From assembly GCF_026151205.1 (NCBI RefSeq), contig NC_087078.1, positions 7,766,675 through 7,830,674 on the forward strand: a stretch of DNA of 64,000 nucleotides, in the 5' to 3' direction. Numbering within the stretch: position 1 is the stretch's first letter; each line of letters begins with the position of its first letter. Source of the DNA: Bolinopsis microptera (lineage: Eukaryota; Ctenophora; Tentaculata; Lobata; Bolinopsidae). The notes under the pieces are model-generated. The model saw only the letters and a program-made list of their open reading frames with translations. It did not search any database and was not told the DNA's origin. Below are positions 40,336 to 60,146 of the stretch, piece by piece. A program made the translations under genes and the position numbers.

Positions 40336-43300
40336 TCTTGGAGTGTCACATTAAACTTATATTGGAAAAGAATACCCCATTCAAGACATGTTATCAGACA
40401 ATCTGTGTGTGGCAGCGGGATGTTCTGACAGGATTTGCGGCGGGACCAGGTTATCATAACATTTTTAAATTTTGTATTCAATTCATTCATTCACGGTGAT
40501 GAATTACCTTTATTATCTTAATCATCGAGTTATCTTTATCAAGTTAAATTAAGAATATCAGCGTTCACACAAGCAGAAGAGTGTGCAAAGAAGACTTTCA
40601 GTAGCCGGACAAGCTTTGCAACGTTACAGTGAGTTCGTGTTTTGTTCTAGCTCAGTGCAGTCAGCTGGAATACACGATGGAGTATTATTTTAATTACATT
40701 AACTTATTGGTATCTTCATATATATTACGTCCTTTCGCGTCAACAACCGATATAAAGGCCATCACATCGAGTTTCTATTTAATCATTATTGATCATTATT
40801 GAGTGTTAGGACCGGTATAAGACTATATAAGAATCTGAACTCAATGTACAAGGCTATACATGTTGAAGGATAAGGTTCCGATTATGACCGTTACCCACGT
40901 GGTACACCATATGGACGTGGATATATCTTTGGTTACACCAGGCCACATGACGAGAGAACCCCAGCGATAAAAAACACATAATAATTGCTGAGGAAATAGG
41001 AAATAACTGGATTACAGAACTGTGTACTAGCTTACGACGTAAACCCAGAGGTTCTTAACTCGATCAATCAAACGTGATCATGGATAGCATTTTATTTTTT
41101 AAGTGAAGTACCAAATACCAATTTTGTGTCATTTTTACGAAATATTTAAATTACCTACAGAGAACCGAAAATTGAAGACTCATCTGCAAAGCATGGAGCA
41201 AAGATTTAATATTTCAACAGTTAGCTAAATTTATGGAGAGAGAGCTAGAGAGTAGACTCAATATTTCACCTTCTTCTTTTTTGTCAGGCAGGACAAGAGT
41301 TTTATAACGTTACGGTCAGTTCGTGCTTAATTCAAGCTCAGTACAGCAGCTGGAATACACGATAGAGTATTATTATAGTTGTTTTTTATATAATCATGTG
41401 TATTTTTACACTTATTTGAAATCAAGAGGATAAAGGTTAGTATCAAGTTATTCTGCTTTCCTAGATTCCATTCAACTCATTGACTCCTTGAGGGAATGCA
41501 GTCAAAAATTCCTGTTAAAGAAGACTCTCCACTCACAGAAAACTATTCGCTTTTTTTTCTTCAATCGTTTTAAAACTCTTCGTCAGAAATATTTTTTTAG
41601 CGATTCTTTTCTTATTTCGTAATATTTATTAGTATTGAGTTTTGACTGACGCTGGAGCTGAAAAGGTTGGGATTATTTTATAAGGTCGTAATAATCAGCG
41701 GACAAGTAATTTCTTGGACCATTGTAAAACGAAAGTTAAAAGCAACAGTGAATACTGTTAAGCTAATAAGCTATTTTGTCAATATACAACTGTACTTAAA
41801 AAATCCCTCATTAATAAGTAACAATTAAAATGGAAATTGACAATTATTTCAAAACAATTACCGTCGGAGACTAGAAAATTTGATGATCAGTCAAAGTAAT
41901 AAAGAGCTTCCACTCCGCTAGTCATAGAAGATAAGAAGGACGTTAGAAAGGAAAGAAATGGAGAGGAACAATGAAACAGGCTTCCTGAAAATGGGGCATT
42001 GTTATTGGTTGGTTGGTCTGGGTATTGTTATAATATGCTGATCATTGTTTTTAAACTTTACAAGTTGTTGCTTAAAAGACAATTAACCATAGTTTGATGT
42101 TGGTGTTATTCTCAACTTATACAATTGTATATCTTATACAAAACCTAAAATTCAGCGTTAGACACCAAAATCTGAAAGTTATACCTCACCTTAGTTTTTA
42201 ACGAAGCCTGGTCTTCCGAAAAACAAGACAGGATCAAGAATTAACCAACAACATTGCGGTGGAATATATTCATCACGTGATGTACATACATCAGTTCATT
42301 TTTTATTTGCTGTCTCTTCTGGAGTAGGAGCACCTTTGACCTTTGTTGGAGACCATTTATAAGAAAACATCTCCAGCGTAATCTACATGGTAATAACAGC
42401 CACATTCCCACCAAGAACCCATTACAGAGTAAAGAGATGGAATACTACAGACGATAAGATATTTATCGCTGGCGTGTAACTGAAAAGAGTGTTATAAGTA
42501 TTAGCTTTGTCGATCTGTCAGTTATTCACCTCTATTCAGAGGATTCATTGTGCTAGTTTACACTTACAGTGGTTTAGAGTGCACTCAAAACCCGAAGAAA
42601 TGTGTAGGATAGCTAGCTAATTGCTAACAAATGGAAAATGCAAAACTATCATAATATGATATTGTAAATTATAGTAATACTCATACTTACAAAAAAATGC
42701 TTAGATTCCACGAAGCGAAGTAGACCGACTATGAGACCACTGGACCACATCAAAGGGAGGTGTTTGGGGTAGAGGTGTTCTCAACATACTACACGGGTTA
42801 ACCTCACCTGTTAAATAATTTTTTTTATAATTTATGATATAATAGAATACAAGAAATACAAGAAATATTTTTGGAAAACGTCTGAATTTTTAGTTTGATA
42901 TCACGTGATCCTTTAAAATACAGGGTATAAGCAGGACTCTGATTTCAGGGGTGTTATTTCCCCTACGGATTTAGATAGGCCTAATGGACTTTCTATCCCT
43001 TATTTGAATGCATACCAACCGTAACCCATAATTTTGAACCAGTACTGTTTGTAAAGAAACCATGTGATCCGACTGGGAATTTTTTTAATCAAAACCCCGG
43101 TTTACCGTACAATTTTCTTTTCCTCAAACGGTAAATCGTGGTTTACCGTTCTAAGTTCTTAAATAGGTGACAACAAAACGACCCAAAAGCTACGTGTCCG
43201 ATCTCTACTTAAAGTCTAATTCTAACCGACATGTAGCCTGGACGTTACTGTCACCAAGACGTAAACCAACCTCGATCAATGATAACATTGGCCGAAGTTT

Positions 43301-45571
43301 GCTACATTTTGGAGACAATAACGACCCTTTCGCCTAATTAAATCTAAAGGGCTTAAAACTTACTGGTATTTTGATGTTAGGAGGTTGTCAAGTCGGTCCA
43401 AATCGCTTCATTTAAAATATAACTTCATATTCTTCGTGTAGGAGAGCCATTTTGCTAAAGGTAGTGATAAATTAGAATCGATTTTTTAAACTGGACAATA
43501 TAACTTTCTACATCTCGTTTTCTGTGGACGAACTGCTACTTTTTGAATTATAGCTAAAATATTTTGATAATCACTAGTAATGACTGACGAGGTCGGAGTC
43601 AGGGACTGTCAGCAGGTGTCACGTTCGGTCGGTCATACTGATTAAAAGAGGCTAAACTTAATAAAAGCAGAGTTAAGATAAAAAACTAAACTAAGCTAGG
43701 GGAGACAAAGCATCGAATGGTAAAAGAAACAAAAAGAAGGTTCTTACGCTAGCATAATTATTAGCCACGCCAAGTCACTGTTTCTAAACACAAACCAGAC
43801 ATTACAAGAGAACTTACAAGTCACAATGACAAAGGTACTCCACAAAAGTAACACGTGTCTACGAACACATTTATCACGTGACAAATCCACCTGAACTTCT
43901 TCAACTCCTATTGGCTCCCTAAACTATTTATCCGGTAGCTCTAACTAGACACTTGACACTGGTTTCCGGGCTGAATATCTAGTCTGGGTACAAAACACAA
44001 TACTGTGTGTACAATAGTGGTACGGTATTGGGTGTACAGTGTACAGTGTACAGTTGGACTCCAAAATTCAGAGAATGGCTGTTAAGTGGTGGCTTATGAA
44101 AGGAAATGGTTAATAGGTGACAGCTCACAAGCAATCAATGGATCATGTGACAAAGTGACAGCCTGTGTAACAGTTTAACAAGTAACACATCAGCAGTAAA
44201 AGTGTACACTGTACAGTGAGGTATGTGACGTGTCAAACTCAGAAATATCTCAGTTTTACTATTAGCTATCAGAGAGATTTAGTGGACCGGGAAATTCTGG
44301 TCACATGACTGAGAGAGAGAGAGAGTCGAGAGAATGACGAAATCATAAGAAGAGCAGATCTCATTATAACGGTAAGAAGATCATGTTATTTGAGCTGTAA
44401 TAAACCCAGAGCAGAAGTCAGCACTCAAATAACACGTCACATAAGACACGTAGAAATACGATAGCACTTCAAATTAGAGAGCACCGCTCAACAGTGAACC
44501 ACTCATTGCACGATCAACACGATTCACAATACATTTGAAAATGTATACTAACTAACCCACATTGAGTCTCTAATTTCACATTCAACAACCCTCACTATAC
44601 AACTACCATTGTTCTAGAACACAACAATAGAACATTGTAAATATCAATAAACGCCTCTACGAGTCTACATTGGATACAAGGTAGCAAGTCCGCAGTGTGG
44701 CCACACGTAGTAACACGTAGTAGTTGCCATCTATACATTAACATACGTGGTTGTGTTATCTGCTCCGGTATCCTAGCAGTCGCCACCATTAGCGGTCCTG
44801 TTAGCGGTAATTTGTGGGGCACTTCAACAATTGAGCCCTGAAAGTTCCAGAAATTCTTCCGTGATTAGATTGGATTCCTTGAAATTCAGAGAATACAGTG
44901 AAATTTGTTCGCTGCTCATAGGATCTCACACCACACACGCGCTAATCTCTAGTTTGCTGACGTTGCTTTAGAGGAGGAGTATTGAGGCCGCGGCCGGATA
45001 TAACGACCGTTTCCTCAACTTAATGACTGGCAACCTGGATTATTAATCATCATAGCTTACGTGTGCAGTTAGTTTCAGGGTGTTTTTGGGGGGCACCTGG
45101 TGGTTTTGTTACATTTGTTGGATTGTATTGTTCAGTTTTATAACTTATTTAATGATTTGATTATGAGGGTTAATTTGAAATTTGAGAGGGAGCTGTGTGT
45201 TCGGTTCAGGGGTTCAGGTTGTTGTTAAACGTGGAGTTTTACGTTATTTTAATTAGCTTATTTATCGTTAATGGGAGGTTTCATGTGTATGGAGAACACT
45301 GTGCCGTAACGAAAACTGCTGCATAGTGCACCATAAGTCCATAATGAGTTAATAATGAGAACAATGATAATTACAAAGTTAAACAATGGATCTAGAATAT
45401 AAGAAGTTTTAGTAATAAGCTAGATCCATTGTCTCAAGTTTCGTAATTTAGTTAATTTAATAGAGCACTTTCTTGAAATACAGATATCATAAAACTACTT
45501 TTATGATGCTGCTCAATATTGATTCTATCCTTGTTTTAGTTTTCTTTAACATTTAAGTGATCTGCTTACAG
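40336..45571. other. 5.2 kb without a supportable gene
   Basis: A ~85-bp dispersed repeat occurs at about 40615-40700 and 41300-41385 (shared words AACGTTAC and CAGCTGGAATACACGAT). TGTACAG is tandemly repeated near 44030-44052. No ORF has coding character on either strand. The last ~1 kb should include BiP promoter sequence. Confidence 0.5.
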
Positions 45572-45593
45572 TGACGTGGGATAGTTGACGTGG
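45572..45593 (+). promoter_or_regulatory. Two UPR elements upstream of BiP
   Basis: TGACGTGG occurs at 45572-45579 and again at 45586-45593, 14 bases apart, about 260-280 bases before the BiP start codon. TGACGTGG/A is the established XBP1/ATF6 unfolded-protein-response element. Tandem sites before the main ER chaperone gene are biologically apt. Binding is inferred. Confidence 0.65.
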
Positions 45594-45852
45594 CATAGTT
45601 GAATAAAGCTAACGGTCTCAATTTATATTAAGTTGTTTTACTTCTTTTGTTAAACTCATCGGGTACGGTTGCCTTCTAAGTTTTATAACTTTAGTCTTTA
45701 ACATCGTCCTTTAATGTTGTACACTAAAAAAGGACCCTACCAATTAAAACTACTATGGCAAATTTTGTATTAAGTCTGATTTTATTAACTAAGTTATTCT
45801 AGTAAAAGTTTATTTTTAAGTTTGTTCCTATTAACTGAGTTATTCCAGTAAG

Positions 45853-53440
<7,588 letters not shown>

Positions 53441-54400
53441 CGAGCTCTTTGTTTTTGTCACTGTCATGTCAAGTGTCAGGATAAGGGTCGTCAGATTTTA
53501 ATGAAATATTTGTTTTTAATTGTTTTGATGGGTGGTTTATTTGATATTAATGTTATAGTTACTAATTTAAATTTGAACCTTCTTATCGATAACCAAAAGT
53601 GGAATTTTATTGGCAACTGATTACTCGATGAGTTACAAACTTGACCTCAACGAAAATTATCACAGACCAGAAATAACCGGAGAGTGCTTGGGCCTAAAAA
53701 AAGTTTGGTGTATAATCAAGTTTGCAACCCATAAATGTTTAAATAGATATATATTTTGAAGTCAAGGATAGCCCAAAATCCATAAAAAATGTCAAAATGA
53801 AATCATTTAAATAATAAATACATTGTTGCAGACTGCTGGAGACAGATAACCTGAGATAATCTTATTGTCAAAATTATGGAAGTGATCAAAATGGGATCAA
53901 AACACAGATTTTATAACGTCTTATTGAATATTGAAGCGGCAAAATAATTTAAACTCAACTTATTAATATTATTTAACAATGCACGGGGATTAAGATATTA
54001 TGATGATTAAAAAACGATCTTGATCAAGATTGCTTAGTGGTTACCGTGCAAAATCAATCAAATTTTATGCGATCAAATACTTTCCATGTTGAAAAAGAAA
54101 TAATAGTCATAGGTACTAAATTATTAAAACTATCCGTTCATAAAAACCCATCGCCTACTTAAATAGCTAAACACAAATTTGACATGAGATATTACAATAT
54201 GAAACGCAGGTGTAGGCACACTTTATACAAAACAGCATTGTCGAGTGTCGGTCGTATATTATATGTTGAAAGTCTTGATTGGTAACGAGGGTAGATAAAA
54301 GATACCTATTGTGCGGAAGCTAGTCAGGATATGCGCGGCGGAGATCTTTACAAGGATCGGACTTGGTGGAGCAGTAACTGGTGGTCACCAGAGTGGAGTT
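53441..54400. other. BiP 3' UTR and spacer
   Basis: A poly(A) signal candidate AATAAA lies near 53812. No other feature is seen before the minus-strand exon. Confidence 0.45.
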
Positions 54401-54520
54401 TTATGGGGATTGCTTGCGGAGAACCATGGCAACCAGCGCAGCTCCAAGTGCGATGAACGCAACTGTGCTGAAGACTTTGGAGAAGGATGATGAATCTTCG
54501 ATCTCCTCAACTTGATGGGC
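54401..54520 (-). CDS. Probable last exon with C-terminal membrane span
   Basis: On the minus strand a splice acceptor (AATATTTCTTCAG) is followed by 39 codons: an acidic stretch (HQVEEIEDSSSFSK), a hydrophobic span of about 18 residues (VFSTVAFIALGAALVAMV), a basic LRK and a stop. It looks like the cytosol-facing end of a membrane protein. The upstream exons were not found. It might be an alternative 3' exon of the cysteine-rich gene upstream, or a separate gene. Confidence 0.4.
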   Translation of the reverse strand, partial: AHQVEEIEDSSSFSKVFSTVAFIALGAALVAMVLRKQSP

Positions 54521-55154
54521 CTGAAGAAATATTTTGGGTAAGACATGGAAAATAAATTGGGAGATGTAATTAAACTTGAAATTTTGAAATAGTTTAATTT
54601 TCACATCACAGAGGGGATTTAGGATAAAAAATAATTTGTTCATGATTTTTTCGACCGATTCAAGAGAAGTCAATGAAAAGATCAGTTTAACATTTCTTTA
54701 GAAACAAATCAAAATTTTTGATATGATTATTATGACAAATAATTCAGCCAACAAGTCCGACAATCTAAACAACTAAACAACAAAGAACGCTACACTTCTG
54801 CGGCTAAAAATTCATTGATCACTACCAGGACCTCATTAATCACAAACAAACATTAAAAGCGCTAAATTTTCAAAACACTGCTTTTCTCAGAAAAGTCCGT
54901 CATCTCTGATGACTCATTTAAATAAATAATTGTGATAATGATATATCAATTGTTAAATGAAAATCCTTTCGGAATAAAATATCCAAACTCAGGACTCCAC
55001 TGTTGTACAAAAATCACGAGCAAGTTTAATTTTCTGAATGATGAAGGGTCATGGACTTCCTCAAAAACTGCTACCAATAAAAAAAGTCATGCAATTACTG
55101 ATACCAAAGGAATAAAAAGTTTGAAAATCTGATCAGAAAATATCACAGTCAGTT

Positions 55155-57767
55155 TCAAAAGGTAGGAGTAATAAGCTGTTCGCGATCCTCCGCGGTTGAC
55201 CGCCTCTTGATAACCCAAATAATCGCAACAACAATCACCACCGCCACAGCCACCCCCAAAACAATCCACAAGGGTAATAGTCCACCCTTCTTCTGACACG
55301 CCGCAACACCAGACGCTGCGTCCTCTTTACAGGAAAAGTGGCCCGTACAGGAAACCCCTTCTCCAGTAGTGCTGTTGTCGTTGATACAGAGAGGGAACCC
55401 ATCGGCGTTGACAGTACAGTAGCCGGTGTCTTGAGAGCATCCTACGAAGGTCTCGGCGTTGTCAAATACTCCCTGGCACTTGGAATTGTAGCAATCGTAT
55501 GGCTTAGGGTACACACAAGAAGCAGTGAAGGGATTGCCTACAGTTGGGGAGCAATAGAAGCTGAGAGTTTCATTACATTGTACTCCTGATCCTCTTGAAC
55601 CCTCAACACACAAAGGAGATCCATCATCAGCAACACTGCATCGGTGTTCAGCTCCATCGCAGTTCACCCAAGAGGCATTGTTGAGCCCAGTGCCCTGACA
55701 AAACTGACTGTAACAGCTCTGAGGTGGAGTAAAGACACATTGAGCTCCACCGACCTCACTTGTACCACAATAGAAGTCAAGGTCAGAGGTGTGTGCACAG
55801 TCGATCCCTGCTCCTCGAGTGGTATCAATACACACTGGTGCTCCAGTGGCGTTGAAGCCACATCTGTTGGAACTTTGATCACAGTCCATGACAGTTGTGT
55901 TAAAGGCGTCCTTTCCAGTGCAGGTGCTCTCGTAGCAGTCGTGTTTAGGAGGAACAACACACACTCCAGCTCCTTTGTCATCAACGTTGCAGTAAAATTC
56001 GTCATCTTTAGAGCAGTCGACCCCTTCTCCTCGAGTAGTATCGATACACACTGGTGCTCCAGTGGCGTTGAAGCCACATCTGTTGGAACTTTGATCACAA
56101 ACAATTGATGTTTCGTTGAAGGCTTCGATTCCTGTGCAGGTAGTGTCATAGCAGTCGTGTTTGGGAGGATAAACGCACACAGCAGCTCCATTTGTAAGGT
56201 CATTCTGACAGTAAAATTCATCGTTATCCGCCGTGACAGTGCAGTTGACTCCAGCTCCACGAGACATAGGAGAACAAATAGGGGCACCAGTTTCATCGAC
56301 CTGGCACAGATTCGCAGACTGATCACAGTCAATAAAGTTCTCGCTTTGATCCCCAGTTCCTCCACATTTTGTATTGTAGCAATTACTTAGAGGAGTGACC
56401 ACGCAAACTGCAGCTCCACTGTCTCCGTTATTGCAATAAAAGTCCTCGTGCTCCGTGCCTGAACAATCCACCCCGGCCCCACGAGTAGTGTTTACACAGG
56501 ACGGCTCCCCTTCCGTACTGAGGACACAGCGGTGATCCTTTTGGTCGCAATCTATGGTGGTTTCGTTGAAGGTACCAGTTCCTACACATTGTAGATCGTA
56601 GCAACTATGGACTGGGGGAACAACACATACTCCAGCTCCTTTGTCATCAACGTTGCAGTAAAATTCGTCATCTTTAGAGCAGTCGACCCCTTCTCCTCGA
56701 GTAGTATCGATACACACTGGTGCTCCAGTGGCGTTGAAGCCACATCTGTTGGAACTTTGATCACAAGCAATTGCTGTTTCGTTGAAGGCTTCGATTCCTG
56801 TGCAGGAAGTGTCATAGCAGTCGTGTTTGGGAGGATAAACGCACACAGCAGCTCCATTTGTAAGGTCATTCTGACAGTAAAATTCATCATTTTCCTCAGT
56901 GACAGTGCAGTTGACTCCAGCTCCACGAGACAGAGGAGAACAAATAGGGGCACCAGTTTCATCGACCTGGCACAGATTCGCAGACTGATCACAGTCAATA
57001 AAGTTCTCGCTTTGATCCCCAGTTCCTCCACATTTTGTATTGTAGCAATTACTTAGAGGAGTGACCACGCAAACTGCAGCTCCACTGTCTCCGTTATTGC
57101 AATAAAAGTCCTCGTGCTCCGTGCCTGAACAATCCACCCCGGCCCCACGAGTAGTATCAATGCATAGCGGTGCTCCTGTAGCATTAAATCCACATCTGTT
57201 GGTACTTTGGTCACAATCGATGACAGTTTCGTTGAAGGCTTCGATTCCTGTGCAGGTAGTGTCATAGCAGTCGTGTTTGGGAGGATAAACGCACACAGCA
57301 GCTCCATTTGTAAGGTCATTCTGACAGTAAAATTCATCGTTATCCGCGGTGACAGTGCAGTTGACTCCAATGCCAATATTTCCAGGATTGCAGACTGGTA
57401 ATCCGTCGTCATCATTTGAACAGGTGTTGGTACTCTGATCACAATCGATAAATGTAGTGCTGGCTCCATCAACCCCCTGACACTTGTTATTATAGCAACT
57501 AGAGGTAGTGTACACACAGAGAGCTTCTCCGGCCTCACTAGCTGAGCAGTAGAAGTTCGGCACCACACACTCCACCCCTGCTCCTCCACCAGGAGACGTG
57601 TCACACTTGGGTTTTCCATCATCTTGGATCGTGCAATTCCTTGTGGATTGGTCACAAGGAATTGTCATTTCTGTTCCTACACAAAGGGTGTTGAAACAGT
57701 CATGAGCAGCGAAGGAGAACGGCAGAAGGGCGAGGAACAGGATCATATGCATGCTACAGGCAGACAT
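55155..57767 (-). CDS. Eight-cysteine-repeat type I membrane protein, 11 modules
   Basis: 870 residues in one uninterrupted frame. A signal peptide (MILFLALLPFSFA core) precedes 11 tandem modules of ~70-75 residues. Each has eight cysteines in the order C-Y-x2-x-C, D-C-D-Q, C, P-x-C, V-x-C, F-Y-C and A-x-C-V, with an R-G-A-G-V motif in the middle and frequent N-glycosylation sequons (FNET, FNAT). A membrane span (LWIVLGVAVAVVIVVAIIWV) and a short tail ending LITPTF follow. Modules 3-5 and 6-8 are a ~660-bp internal duplication at DNA level. No named domain is recognised. Adhesion, matrix or recognition at the surface is plausible. Its neighbour at 60137 is a paralogue. Confidence 0.85.
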   Translation of the reverse strand: MSACSMHMILFLALLPFSFAAHDCFNTLCVGTEMTIPCDQSTRNCTIQDDGKPKCDTSPGGGAGVECVVPNFYCSASEAGEALCVYTTSSCYNNKCQGVDGASTTFIDCDQSTNTCSNDDDGLPVCNPGNIGIGVNCTVTADNDEFYCQNDLTNGAAVCVYPPKHDCYDTTCTGIEAFNETVIDCDQSTNRCGFNATGAPLCIDTTRGAGVDCSGTEHEDFYCNNGDSGAAVCVVTPLSNCYNTKCGGTGDQSENFIDCDQSANLCQVDETGAPICSPLSRGAGVNCTVTEENDEFYCQNDLTNGAAVCVYPPKHDCYDTSCTGIEAFNETAIACDQSSNRCGFNATGAPVCIDTTRGEGVDCSKDDEFYCNVDDKGAGVCVVPPVHSCYDLQCVGTGTFNETTIDCDQKDHRCVLSTEGEPSCVNTTRGAGVDCSGTEHEDFYCNNGDSGAAVCVVTPLSNCYNTKCGGTGDQSENFIDCDQSANLCQVDETGAPICSPMSRGAGVNCTVTADNDEFYCQNDLTNGAAVCVYPPKHDCYDTTCTGIEAFNETSIVCDQSSNRCGFNATGAPVCIDTTRGEGVDCSKDDEFYCNVDDKGAGVCVVPPKHDCYESTCTGKDAFNTTVMDCDQSSNRCGFNATGAPVCIDTTRGAGIDCAHTSDLDFYCGTSEVGGAQCVFTPPQSCYSQFCQGTGLNNASWVNCDGAEHRCSVADDGSPLCVEGSRGSGVQCNETLSFYCSPTVGNPFTASCVYPKPYDCYNSKCQGVFDNAETFVGCSQDTGYCTVNADGFPLCINDNSTTGEGVSCTGHFSCKEDAASGVAACQKKGGLLPLWIVLGVAVAVVIVVAIIWVIKRRSTAEDREQLITPTF

Positions 57768-58626
57768 GTCCTAAGAAAATTAGTTTGGTTAGGCCAATCG
57801 GATCAGCTGCAAGTTTTAGGTGGGCGACATATTCGAAAATTTCACATTGCATCGATATTTGCGGACAATTCTATTTTTCGCGTGTTTTGAGATTAAAAGT
57901 ATTTGGCCACATAAATCTTATGATCGGTACAATTGCTGATATTATGACGATGAGAACTTTGTGACCTTAATGGCATCCAAGACCTACTACTGTAAATCAT
58001 TAAAAACATGTTCACTCGTGTGTTACTGTTACCGACTCATGGACACTTCGGCTTGGGCTCTATTGAAAGTTAATTGAATTGTGGTTAGAGGAGGCATCTA
58101 TATATGAATATAAAACGGTAGGTTCGCTTTTTAGGCAGTCTTCAGTTTCCCGATTAATCCATTCTCTGAGTCTGAAAGAACAAAAATTTAGTTTTATTGT
58201 AAGTGAAACTTTTACAGAGGTTATGGCGGGTTCGTGTGTAGCATGTACACGTGACTAGTATTCAAGCAATCACTATTGGATCTCCGGGCACTGTTGAATC
58301 AAAACTCTCAATATAAGTGCGATGTAAAAGTACACAGAACTAGCTAGGATATTTCGCATTCTAAACATCGATCAGACGGCAACCCAATCAGTTGTATAAG
58401 ACTCTTTTTAGCCTTGACTTGATCAGACATGATTATCATGAACCCTCATTTCTTTAAGTTTTGCTTGTTCTTTTTGGGTGCTATACTATACAAAACGTTA
58501 AGCTTATTAATAGGTTTTGACTTTTAATAACGTAGATTGAGGAGAGTAACAAATTGTCATTTTTGAAAATAAGCATTTGACATAATATCAAAAAGCATGA
58601 AATAAACAACACAATAACCCTTGGTA
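57768..58626. other. Spacer upstream of the cysteine-rich gene
   Basis: Expected to contain the minus-strand promoter and 5' UTR. No specific element is supported. Confidence 0.4.
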
Positions 58627-59433
58627 CCTTAGTTCCCAAAAATTTTGTGTGCCATTATATTGAGCACAATTTATTTGAGCCCGAAAAATTTGGGCAGAAA
58701 ATTTGAACTCATTTGGGCGACCGAAAATTTGGGCACAAATTCTTCGAAAAATGAACGATCTTCCATTAAAATTTCAGTTAGATATTTGCCTTAGTTCATT
58801 ATTATTCCTTATTATTCCAGTCATTTTGCTTTCAATTTTAAGCATGTAGGTGGTAGTCTGAGTTGTTTCACATTATGAAAACATAGTGTGTCAGCTCAAT
58901 GGAGGAGTTTCATCAGACAATGTGAAAATTGATACCCGCTTGACAGTGATCCGTGAAGTACACGCTCGTTGGATCAACGAACTTTTTGTATATTTAAAAG
59001 GGAGGCCAGATGACATAAGGAAAGGCTTTGAGAAGTCGGGTATAATTGATGCTTGTAGATCAGAGTTTACGGTGGATGATAATCCATTTGCAGATCTTGT
59101 TTAAATCTCTAGCTATCCGTACCTCTAGCCATTTGTTTTATTAGTAGCTGTTAGCTATTCCAGTTATTTCTATTCATTTAAAATATAAGCCTTTTTACTT
59201 GGTCAAGCCATGAATGACAGATTAAAAAACTAAAATTTCAAATATTATTTCACTTGGATATGAAGAAAAAGCCATCTTTCTATAGATTTCAGGGCCACAT
59301 GCCAAATGCCAAAAGTTTGGTTAGCAAAAAATTTAGCAGACGGAAAAGATTTATGCAATTAATTTGGTCTGCAAAAAATTTGGGCGAGAGGCACGCTCAA
59401 ATTTTTTGTCGCCCAAATTTTTGGGAATTAAGG
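58627..59433. mobile_element. 807-bp pogo/Tc1-like element remnant
   Basis: The left end CCTTAGTTCCCAAAAATTT and the right end AAATTTTTGGGAATTAAGG are inverted repeats with two differences. TA borders both ends (58625-58626 and 59434-59435). Inside, AAATTTGGGC words recur in both orientations. It contains a transposase C-terminal fragment, so it is an internally deleted DNA transposon. Confidence 0.75.
58886..59104 (+). pseudogene. pogo/Tigger-like transposase C-terminal fragment
   Basis: 72 codons. VIREVHARWINELFVYLK, an R-K-G-F-E-K-S-G-I segment and D-D-N-P-F near the end match the order seen at the end of pogo/jerky-type DDE transposases (W-I...L...I-x-K-x-F-x-K-x-G-I...D-x-x-D-P-F). The DNA-binding and catalytic parts are missing. 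Confidence 0.6.
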
Positions 59434-59435
59434 TA

Positions 59436-60077
59436 TATCTTTTTTGAAATATTTCTTTAACGAAATAAATTTTCAATGTCTGAACTGCTTGAGAAATTAA
59501 AATTATAATGTTTGACTATGAATGTGAAAAAAACCTTTTTAAAAAATATATAAAACTGAAATAGCATAAAATAAAAGCGAGTTAAAAATAAAGATATTGG
59601 TCAAATCTTTTATTAGATATAGTATGAATTATGGATTGAAATCTTTCCAACGAAACACCTAGCTTAGAACGTATATTGATCGTAGTGCATACAGAATGTA
59701 TGTAACATAATTTAATTACTTAAAAGTTAAATGCGTATAAGTGATTGAAACATCCCTTTACTCAACTACCCATGCAATATGCAATATGCATGCAAAACTG
59801 AATACCGATACTTAATAAATACTGCCATAAGAATATTTATCATCGTTTTAAGTAATATTAGGTGATATAAAGAGTTTGTAATTATTATAAATTGTGCTCA
59901 GTACAAAATAGTGCAAAATATTTCTTTATTCATTTATTGTTTATTGGTGGATGAAAATTGTAAAAAGGAACTTAAATATTAACATATATGCCCAATTTTT
60001 TCCACAATTGCAATGTATACAAACATAGAACCTGAAAAAAAAACAACAGCATTGTTTTGATGATAGATTATTAAGAG
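59436..60077. other. AT-rich spacer, 3' side of the 7-module gene
   Basis: TTTATT words at 59925-59945 could be minus-strand poly(A) signals for the gene ending at 60137. Nothing else is seen. Confidence 0.4.
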
Positions 60078-60146
60078 TGCTAGGAGGACAAGGAGGACAG
60101 CTAGGAGGACAGCTAGGAGGACAGCTAGGAGGACAGCTAGGAGGAG
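60078..60146. repeat. 12-bp minisatellite at the 3' end of the 7-module gene
   Basis: AGCTAGGAGGAC is repeated about five times and overlaps the stop codon region of the minus-strand gene. A frame through it gives Leu-Leu-Ala-Val runs, an artefact of the repeat. Length changes here could alter the C-terminus. Confidence 0.85.

Noticed and set aside
44595-44822. 75-codon minus-strand ORF near the BiP promoter
   Set aside because: No motif, no splice context and no similarity to neighbours; fits chance.
55338-57401. Many long plus-strand frames opposite the cysteine-rich gene
   Set aside because: They mirror the tandem modules, contain no independent motif and are explained by repeat structure.
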